Shown here: piece by piece, positions 1-4,964 of the stretch
How positions within the stretch are numbered: the stretch's first letter is position 1
How the letters are laid out: each line of letters starts with the position of its first letter
From: an uncultured Bacillota bacterium
GTDB taxonomy: Bacteria > Bacillota_I > Bacilli_A > RFN20 > CAG-826
NCBI GenBank assembly: GCA_949298295.1
Contig: CASFWS010000067.1
Coordinates: 1-6,077, forward strand
Length of the DNA: 6,077 nucleotides
Direction of reading: 5' to 3'
Program-made: the position numbers and the translations under genes
The notes under the pieces: generated by a model
Seen by the model: the letters and a program-made list of their open reading frames with translations, nothing else
Database searches by the model: none
What the model was told of the DNA's origin: nothing

Positions 1-406
1 TGTTGTTCTTCCTAAGGATGGTGATCGGCTCATGGGCGGCAATCCCGTTATCGACGGTGATAACGAGGGAATAGAGGCCAGATTTGGCAATGCTTTCGGC
101 ATTTTCCTCGTTGAGCCCATAGCCGTCGACGTAGCGGCTCGGGAGGTAGAAGCGGACCTTGGCCCCGTAGTCGGAAAGGGCCCGGGCCAAAATGGCGGTC
201 GAGGTCGCCCCGTCGCAGTCGTAGTCCCCGTAGACGAGGATCCCCTCGCCTTTTTCCTTGGCCGCGGAAACGAGCCCCGCCGCCTTCTTCGTCGCCTCGA
301 AGCCCTCGATCCCCGGGATGTCCTGAAGGGAGGGGGCGCCTAAAAGGAAAGGCGCCTCCTTTTCCCCCACGCCGAGGTAGTCAAGCAGGCGCCTTTGGAA
401 GTCCAT
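1..406 (-). CDS. recJ: RecJ single-strand DNA 5'-3' exonuclease, N-terminal part (3' end beyond left edge)
   Basis: This frame is open from ATG at 406-404 to the left edge, giving 135 complete codons. It is the N-terminus of a DHH-family phosphoesterase. Motif I, YGDYDCDG (about residues 59-66, D61/D63/D65), matches the RecJ signature YGDYDxDG. It is followed by LPSRYVDGYGLN (88-99), the RecJ 'P-R--GYGL' segment, and TVDNG (117-121, D119), which is motif II. These aspartates bind the catalytic Mn/Mg ions. RecJ degrades 5'-ended single strands in recombination, mismatch and base-excision repair in the cytoplasm. The start overlaps the secDF stop as TGATG (408-404) and has no strong Shine-Dalgarno, so translation is probably coupled to secDF. 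The order secDF-recJ is the Bacillus arrangement. Only about 60 residues precede motif I, slightly short but normal for Firmicutes-type RecJ. The DHH triad itself, DHHA1 and the OB domain lie outside the window. Confidence 0.94.
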   Translation of the reverse strand, partial: MDFQRRLLDYLGVGEKEAPFLLGAPSLQDIPGIEGFEATKKAAGLVSAAKEKGEGILVYGDYDCDGATSTAILARALSDYGAKVRFYLPSRYVDGYGLNEENAESIAKSGLYSLVITVDNGIAAHEPITILRKNN

Positions 407-3108
407 CAGTCGTTGATCCCGATGAAGAGGGCCTCTTCGGGCTCGGAGCCTTTCTTTCCGCGGCCGCCCTTCTCTTCCTTCTTCCGTTCCGGGAGGGCCT
501 TCCTGATCGTCCGCCCGGCCAAGGAGTAGCCGTCGCTCAGGAGGTTGCTTAAAGGTACGAGGGCCGTGAAGACGAAGAAGAGGCCGATGAGGAAGCCGAC
601 GAGGCCAAGGAGGAAGATGAGCCAAAAGCTCTCGGGCCCGAAGCCGAAGAAGGCGATGAGGGTGAAGGAAGAAAGGAAGGCGAAGGTGACGACTTCGGCC
701 GCCTCGAGGGAGTTGGTCTTGAGGAGGCATTCCTTCCGGAAAGAGCGGGCGTTCTTGTCGCGCTCGCGGGCCTCGTGGCGGATTTCCTCGGCCCGGTCGA
801 AGAAGAAGCTGCCGGCGAGGTAGACGAGGAGGGAGGCGATGATCGGGGCCAAGGAGAACACCGGGGTGACGGCGATCCGGGCCGCCGAGACGATGGCCAT
901 CGGGATGAGGCCCGAGGCGAAGGAGACGAGGGTCAGGGCCGTCCCGCGGGCGAGGCGGTAACGGAGGAGGCTATAGGCCAAGAGGAAGGCGTAGCCGACC
1001 CCGTAGCCGAGCATGAAGGTCGCGAGCGAAGGCGTGGCTTCCTCGCTCGTGACGAGGTTCACCGCCGCGCTCAGCCCGTCGAACTCCCCGGCGAGGCCCT
1101 CGACGGCGAGGGCGAGGCTCGGGTAGGCGGTGCCGTTCGCGTAGTAGGTGACCCCTTCTTCTTCGCTCGTCCCGTCACCATAGAAGGAGGCGAGAGGAAC
1201 TTCGTAGTAATAGACGTTGTAATAGACTTCGTCGATGCTGTCGTAGAAGCTCGTCTCGCCGCTATCGACGACGTCATCGTAGGCGAGGGGAGTATCCCCG
1301 ACCGCTAGGAGGGCGAGGAAGTCGTCCTCGATCTCGTCGGGGGTATCGAAGGCCGTAAGCGGCGTCGAGGTCCGCTCGACTTGGTAGGCGAGGGAAAGGG
1401 AGGTCGTCTCGTTATAGGCCCCGCCGTAGTTGTAAGGTTCCCCGGTCACCCCGGAGGCGATCGATAGGCCGAGGACGGCCGCCGCGGCGAAGGCGCCGAG
1501 GGCAATAAGTGACCCCTTGTAGAACTTCTTGAAGTCCGTCTTCTCGAAGACCCCGCCATAAGGCTCCTTCATCTCCTCGACGTTTCCGGGGAGCTTGCTC
1601 TTGTCGATTCCGTAGGTCGACCCGAGCTTCTTCTCGGTCGTCCCGTCATAGGCGAGCATATAGCCCTCGAGGCGGGTAAGGACGAGGTTGATGACCATCC
1701 CGATGGCCCCGCTTAAGACGAGCATGAGGCCGGCTTTCCCGATGATGCCCGGGACGAAGCCATAGACCGAAAGGCCGAGGACGATGGAGACGATTCCGGC
1801 GTCGAGGGTCGGCCAAAGGGCCTTCTTGAGGGCTTCGTAATGAGCCTTCTTCGGCGAGCGCCCGGCATAAAGCCCCTGCTTCAGCTTGGCGAGGTAATAG
1901 GTGCTCCCGAAGAGGGAGAGGAGGGTCCCGAGGAGGAGCCCGACGATGGCCCCGATGCCGAACTGGGCGGCGAAATAGCCGAAGAGAAGGAGGGAAAGAA
2001 GGATAGTAGAAAGGGCGTTGGCGATGGCCATGAGGCTCGAAAGGCGGTAGAAGGCCACAAGGATAGCCACCGAGACGAAGAAGCCGACGAGGGTGGCGAT
2101 CATCGTCGCCCCCATGGCCGGGGTGAGGTGGAAGTCCCCGGCGTCGATCAAGGACTCAACCTGCGCCGGGACGTCAACCATGTAGGAGAAGACGACGTCG
2201 TAATCGTAGCTCGAGGCGTTGAAGAGAGAGCAATAGTAGCGGGCGGCTTTGTAGGCCGAGCCCGAGAGGCTCTGGTTGAAGGTCCCGTCCTGGATGGCCT
2301 CGCTATTGGGGAGGAGCTGGATCCGGGTGTACTGGTCGTCCTCGTCGTCCTCGGTGAACCAGGCGTTGCCCGGGACCTCGCCGAAGATGAGGCGGGAGGC
2401 CATGTTCGGGTCGTAGGTCTCGCTCGAGGAATCGTAGGCGTCGGCGAAGTTATCCCCTTCCTGGAAGTTGTTCCAGAAGACGAGGTAGCAGTCCTGCCCC
2501 TCGGTCGAGGTCGAGGAGTCGCTGGTCGGGGCGATGGTATTCTCGCTGCAGAAGTCGACGAGGGTCGCCATCTTCCCGTCCTCGCCGGGATAGTTGACCG
2601 GAATGGCGACGACCGGGATGTTGTTCACGTACTCGATGGTCGCCGTCTGCCCCTCGAACATCCGGTTGTCGAGGTAGTCGGCGTCGGAAGAAGGATCGTC
2701 CTCGAGGTCGGCCGTATAGCCGGCCGCGACGGTGATGTCCCCGCCGGAGAAGGGCAGGTAGCGCTGGAGGTATTGGTAGTCGGCCTCGCTCCCCTCTTGG
2801 GTCCGGAGGGTGACCTTGACGGTCGAATAGCCCTCGGTCGTGACGGTCGCGTTGATGTCCCAGCCTTCGAGGCGGGACTCGAACTCGTCCTTGACGGAAT
2901 TGACGGCGACGTAGTCGTCGCTTAGGACGTACTCGGCGTTCTCGAGGCCGGTCAGGGTCGTCCCCTGCTCGGCGATCCGGAAATATAGCTCTTTGCCGTC
3001 TCCGTAGCTGACGTCGGTATCGAGGGCCACGATGCTGGCCGGGATGGCCGCCGCGCTCGAGGCGATGAGAGCCGAGGCAAGCAGTATGTAGGCAAGTTTT
3101 CTCCGCAT
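406..3108 (-). CDS. secDF: Divergent SecDF fusion, RND-family protein-export membrane protein
   Basis: The protein has 900 residues. Hydrophobicity gives the 12-TM RND layout: TM1 about 5-27, large extracytoplasmic P1 about 28-333, TM2-TM6 about 334-353, 359-382, 384-405, 434-452 and 456-478, a cytoplasmic linker, TM7 533-552, extracytoplasmic P4 about 553-695, then TM8-TM12 to about 851 and a basic/acidic cytoplasmic tail. SecD-like marks are AMGATMIATLVGFF at TM2, AGRSPKKA then TLDAG (about 415-438, like SecD AGKS...ILDAN), the SecF-entry motif TDFKKFYKG (524-532) and FFFDR after TM10. Position between ruvB and recJ matches Bacillus secDF. Known SecDF pulls exported chains through SecYEG using the proton gradient. 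Here the conserved TM4 and TM10 aspartates appear lost. It is longer than B. subtilis SecDF (about 737), with both outer domains enlarged, acidic and Tyr/Ser-rich. ATG at 3108 is chosen for its GGAGGT site 6 nt upstream and the signal-anchor starting there. An in-frame ATG at 3189 would add 27 residues that resemble no signal-anchor. A SecDF-derived RND protein with another job is possible. Confidence 0.85.
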   Translation of the reverse strand: MRRKLAYILLASALIASSAAAIPASIVALDTDVSYGDGKELYFRIAEQGTTLTGLENAEYVLSDDYVAVNSVKDEFESRLEGWDINATVTTEGYSTVKVTLRTQEGSEADYQYLQRYLPFSGGDITVAAGYTADLEDDPSSDADYLDNRMFEGQTATIEYVNNIPVVAIPVNYPGEDGKMATLVDFCSENTIAPTSDSSTSTEGQDCYLVFWNNFQEGDNFADAYDSSSETYDPNMASRLIFGEVPGNAWFTEDDEDDQYTRIQLLPNSEAIQDGTFNQSLSGSAYKAARYYCSLFNASSYDYDVVFSYMVDVPAQVESLIDAGDFHLTPAMGATMIATLVGFFVSVAILVAFYRLSSLMAIANALSTILLSLLLFGYFAAQFGIGAIVGLLLGTLLSLFGSTYYLAKLKQGLYAGRSPKKAHYEALKKALWPTLDAGIVSIVLGLSVYGFVPGIIGKAGLMLVLSGAIGMVINLVLTRLEGYMLAYDGTTEKKLGSTYGIDKSKLPGNVEEMKEPYGGVFEKTDFKKFYKGSLIALGAFAAAAVLGLSIASGVTGEPYNYGGAYNETTSLSLAYQVERTSTPLTAFDTPDEIEDDFLALLAVGDTPLAYDDVVDSGETSFYDSIDEVYYNVYYYEVPLASFYGDGTSEEEGVTYYANGTAYPSLALAVEGLAGEFDGLSAAVNLVTSEEATPSLATFMLGYGVGYAFLLAYSLLRYRLARGTALTLVSFASGLIPMAIVSAARIAVTPVFSLAPIIASLLVYLAGSFFFDRAEEIRHEARERDKNARSFRKECLLKTNSLEAAEVVTFAFLSSFTLIAFFGFGPESFWLIFLLGLVGFLIGLFFVFTALVPLSNLLSDGYSLAGRTIRKALPERKKEEKGGRGKKGSEPEEALFIGIND

Positions 3109-3114
3109 TGGAAT

Positions 3115-3120
3115 ACCTCC
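3115..3120 (-). promoter_or_regulatory. Ribosome binding site of secDF
   Basis: On the minus strand GGAGGT lies 6 nt before ATG 3108-3106, the strongest Shine-Dalgarno in the window. It fixes the secDF start and argues against the in-frame ATG at 3189. The complementary CCTC at 3123-3126 could fold onto GAGG (3116-3119) across a 3-nt loop and hide the site. Confidence 0.85.
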
Positions 3121-3130
3121 AAGAGGCCTG

Positions 3131-3144
3131 CGCCCTAAAGGGCG
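3131..3144 (-). promoter_or_regulatory. Perfect inverted repeat in the secDF leader
   Basis: CGCCCT/AGGGCG forms a 6-bp GC-rich stem with a 2-nt centre (in practice 5 bp with a 4-nt loop). It sits 10 nt upstream of the secDF Shine-Dalgarno in transcript sense. No T-run follows it on either strand, so it does not look like an intrinsic terminator. It may be a 5'-UTR stabilising hairpin, an operator-like palindrome, or chance in GC-rich DNA. Confidence 0.3.
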
Positions 3145-3160
3145 GGCATACGCGGGTAAT

Positions 3161-3189
3161 AGTTTAAGCGCGCGATGGTCCCTAGACAA
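3161..3189 (-). promoter_or_regulatory. Candidate sigma-A-type promoter for secDF-recJ
   Basis: Read on the minus strand, a TTGTCT -35 (3189-3184) and a TAAACT -10 (3166-3161) are separated by exactly 17 nt. Each box matches the consensus at 4 of 6 positions. The expected transcription start is near 3154, about 46 nt ahead of the secDF ATG. That places the hairpin 3131-3144 and the ribosome site in the leader, and leaves the alternative ATG at 3189 inside the promoter. It lies in the only sizeable gap of the window (3109-3272), where a promoter would be expected. The match is modest and unproven. Confidence 0.4.
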
Positions 3190-3272
3190 GGAAGAATCCG
3201 CCCTTTTTCCTATCGGCCCCCAAAAGCGAGCAAAAGAGAGGGGTTTTGCGGCCTTTCGAAAGGAAAAGGGCC

Positions 3273-4316
3273 CTAGAAGAGGGACCCTTGGTAGCTCCTT
3301 TTGAGATGCTTGTAGGCCTTTTCGCTGGCCATCCGGCCCCGGGGGGTCCGGTTGACGAGGCCGCTCATCACGAGGTAGGGCTCGTAGACGTCCTCGAGGT
3401 TGCTTATCTCCTCCCCGATGGCCGAGGCGATCGACTCGAGGCCGGCCGGCCCCCCGTGGAAGCGGGAGATGAGGGCGTCGAGGTAGCGGAGGTCGACCTC
3501 GTCGAGGCCGAGCTCGTCGATATGGAGGGCGTCGAGGGCCCGGAGGGTAACGGCGATGTCGACTTTCTCCTTCTCTTCGTAGGAGGCGAAGTCGCGGACC
3601 CGCCGGAAGAGGCGGTTGGCAATCCGCGGGGTCCCCCGGCTCCGCTCGGCGATGGTAAGGGCGGCCCGGGGATCGATCGGCATCTTGAGGACCCGGGAGG
3701 TCCTTTCGACGATCGTCTGGAGGTCCTTAGGGGGGTAGAAATCGATCTTCGACTGGATGCCGAAGCGGGCCCGGAGGGGCGAGGAGATGTCCCCGCTCCT
3801 CGTCGTCGCCCCGACCAGGGTGAAGGGCGGAAGGGGAATCCTGACGGCTTTCGAGGCCCCGTCGCGGCTGACGAGGATCTGGAGGACGAAATCCTCCATC
3901 GCCCCGTAAAGGACTTCCTCGACGGCTCGGGGGAGCCGGTGGATCTCATCGATGAAGAGGACGTCGCCCGGCTCGAGCTCGCTAAGGACGACGGCGAGGT
4001 CCCCGCTTTTCTCGACGGCAGGGCCGGAGACGGACTTCACCGCCGCTCCCATCTCGTGGGCAATGACATAGGCCATCGTCGTCTTCCCAAGCCCCGGGGG
4101 GCCGTAAAGGAGGACGTGGTCGAGGGGTTCCTTCCGCTTGAGGGCGGCCTGGATGAAGACGGTGAGGTTCTTCTTGAGTTCGTCTTGCCCGACGTATTCC
4201 CTGAGGCTTTGGGGCCGGAGGGAGGGTTCCTCGTCCCCCGGTTCTCGCTCGCTCGACATCAGGCGCTCGTTCCCCTCTTCGCCCACAGTCGGTTCCTTCT
4301 TCCTTGCTTCGCTCAT
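3273..4316 (-). CDS. ruvB: Holliday junction branch-migration ATPase RuvB
   Basis: The protein has 347 residues, a normal length for RuvB. It is the AAA+ motor that forms hexameric rings on two arms of a RuvA-bound Holliday junction and pumps DNA to drive branch migration. Visible motifs, in order: SLRPQSLREYVGQ (32-44), Walker A GPPGLGKTT (72-80), Walker B FIDEIH (121-126), sensor 1 GATTR (169-173), the arginine-finger segment LRARFGI (181-187), sensor 2 GTPRIANR (228-235), and the C-terminal winged helix with GGPAGLESIA (288-297), YEPYL and NRTPRGR (322-328). All catalytic residues are present. The start ATG overlaps the ruvA stop as ATGA (4316-4313), with AAGGA 7 nt upstream at 4328-4324. 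This adds about 16 residues before the ERLxSSE segment that opens B. subtilis RuvB. GTG at 4286 is an alternative start without such support. The stop is TAG at 3275-3273. Confidence 0.97.
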   Translation of the reverse strand: MSEARKKEPTVGEEGNERLMSSEREPGDEEPSLRPQSLREYVGQDELKKNLTVFIQAALKRKEPLDHVLLYGPPGLGKTTMAYVIAHEMGAAVKSVSGPAVEKSGDLAVVLSELEPGDVLFIDEIHRLPRAVEEVLYGAMEDFVLQILVSRDGASKAVRIPLPPFTLVGATTRSGDISSPLRARFGIQSKIDFYPPKDLQTIVERTSRVLKMPIDPRAALTIAERSRGTPRIANRLFRRVRDFASYEEKEKVDIAVTLRALDALHIDELGLDEVDLRYLDALISRFHGGPAGLESIASAIGEEISNLEDVYEPYLVMSGLVNRTPRGRMASEKAYKHLKRSYQGSLF

Positions 4317-4873
4317 TTGAGTTTCCTTAGCCCTTCCTTGATGGCGCTTTCCTCGCTCAGCCCGGCGGGGAGGGAGGCCACCGCCTTATCGACGTCCTTG
4401 GCCTTGAAGCCGAGGGCGAGGAGGGCTTCCCGGGCCCCAAGATAGGGCCCTTCCTCCGCCGCCTGGGCGGCCTTGGCCGAAAGGAGGCGCCCCTTGAGGT
4501 CGAGGATGATCTGGCTTGCCGCCTTCGGGCCGATGCCGGGGAGTTTCTTGAGGAAGGAGACGTTCCCCGCCTCGATGGCAGCGTAAAGTTCCTCCGGGCT
4601 CGTCCCCGAAAGGGCGGAAAGGGCCGTCTTCGGCCCGATGCCCTTCACGGATATCAAATCGAGGAAGGCTTCCTTTTCCTCTTTCGAAGGGAAGCCGGCG
4701 AGGTAATGGTCGCTTTCCGAATACACTTCGTGGCAGTAAAACTTCCCTTCCTGCCCGAAGGGGAAGGCGTAGGGGTCGCTTACCGTAAGGAGATAGCAGA
4801 CCCCGCCCTTGGTCTCGACGGCGACATAGTCGCGGCCCTTTTCGACGATACGGCCCAATACGTAGTGGAACAT
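4313..4873 (-). CDS. ruvA: Holliday junction DNA-binding protein RuvA
   Basis: The protein has 186 residues. RuvA tetramers hold the four-way junction in a square-planar form and load RuvB. Visible are the N-terminal OB-fold domain (about 1-63, with GRIVEKG and the ETKGGVCY strand typical of RuvA), two helix-hairpin-helix motifs, VKGIGPKTAL (76-85) and LPGIGPKAASQI (111-122), an Ala-rich linker, and the C-terminal RuvB-binding three-helix domain beginning AREALLALGF. ATG 4873 is chosen because residue 1 then aligns with the usual RuvA start and the codon overlaps the upstream ORF's stop (TGATG 4875-4871). A TTG at 4888 would add five residues with no family support. The end overlaps ruvB by ATGA, so the two are probably translated as a coupled pair. 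The acidic pin of the OB domain, Glu-Asp in E. coli, reads Glu-Ser-Asp here (about 53-55), so one of the two acids appears displaced. Confidence 0.96.
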   Translation of the reverse strand: MFHYVLGRIVEKGRDYVAVETKGGVCYLLTVSDPYAFPFGQEGKFYCHEVYSESDHYLAGFPSKEEKEAFLDLISVKGIGPKTALSALSGTSPEELYAAIEAGNVSFLKKLPGIGPKAASQIILDLKGRLLSAKAAQAAEEGPYLGAREALLALGFKAKDVDKAVASLPAGLSEESAIKEGLRKLK

Positions 4874-4959
4874 CAGCTGAGTACCCAAAGAAGAAGCGCC
4901 CCGAGGACGAGGAGGGAGGCAAGGGCCCCAAGCGAAGCCTCGAGGAAGCGCTTATCCAT
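4873..4959 (-). CDS. Hypothetical 28-residue single-pass membrane peptide
   Basis: ATG 4959-4957 to TGA 4875-4873 encodes 28 residues. They comprise a charged start (MDKRFLE), then about 20 hydrophobic residues rich in Leu, Ala and Gly ending LLLWVLS. This has the form of one transmembrane helix with almost no soluble part. The ORF starts 5 nt after the obg stop (TAG 4967-4965), with AGG 4 nt and GAGGAA 8 nt before the ATG. It ends in a TGATG overlap with ruvA, so it fills the obg-ruvA gap exactly. Its ten leucines use CTC five times and CTT five times, the same preference as the neighbouring genes. I recognise no family. It could be a membrane micropeptide or a translated leader that couples ruvA to obg. 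At this length chance cannot be excluded. Confidence 0.55.
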   Translation of the reverse strand: MDKRFLEASLGALASLLVLGALLLWVLS

Positions 4960-4964
4960 TATAC

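Larger units (their letters stand above)
3109..3272. other. Intergenic region ruvB-secDF
   Basis: This 164-bp gap is the longest non-coding stretch in the window and looks less GC-rich than the genes around it. From high to low coordinates it holds a 12-bp palindrome CCTTTCGAAAGG (3252-3263), an inverted repeat GCAAAA/TTTTGC (3230-3249), the candidate promoter (3161-3189), the leader palindrome (3131-3144) and the secDF ribosome site. I see no convincing rho-independent terminator for the obg-ruvB transcript, so read-through into secDF is possible. The queA, tgt and yajC genes that sit here in B. subtilis are absent. Confidence 0.8.

Noticed and set aside
32..343. Plus-strand open frame of 103 codons
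   Set aside because: It lies opposite the recJ N-terminus, whose catalytic motifs are clear. It has no motif of its own.
775..1308. Plus-strand open frame of 177 codons
   Set aside because: It is antisense to the SecF half of secDF, with a Glu/Gly/Arg-rich product of shadow composition.
1840..2925. Long open frame (361 codons) on the plus strand
   Set aside because: It is fully antisense to secDF. Its product is a Glu/Gly/Val/Arg-rich pattern with no fold or motif, as expected opposite GC-biased codons.
3109..3189. 27-residue N-terminal extension of SecDF, or a leader peptide, from ATG 3189
   Set aside because: There is no good ribosome site for it, it overlaps the promoter candidate, and the strong GGAGGT site and membrane anchor favour ATG 3108.
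3230..3249. Inverted repeat GCAAAA/TTTTGC, as a terminator or operator
   Set aside because: The 6-bp stem is mostly A-T with an 8-nt loop and no T-tract. It is probably chance.
3249..3272. Palindrome CCTTTCGAAAGG just after the ruvB stop, as a terminator
   Set aside because: The stem is only about 4 bp around a UCGA loop, the outer pairing needs a large bulge, and no T-run follows (CCGCAAAACC).
3246..4445. Long open frame (399 codons) on the plus strand
   Set aside because: It is antisense to all of ruvB and the end of ruvA, which are certain genes. Its product is low-complexity and has no recognisable domain.
4874..4888. TTG start for ruvA five codons upstream
   Set aside because: Family alignment and the TGATG overlap favour the ATG at 4873.
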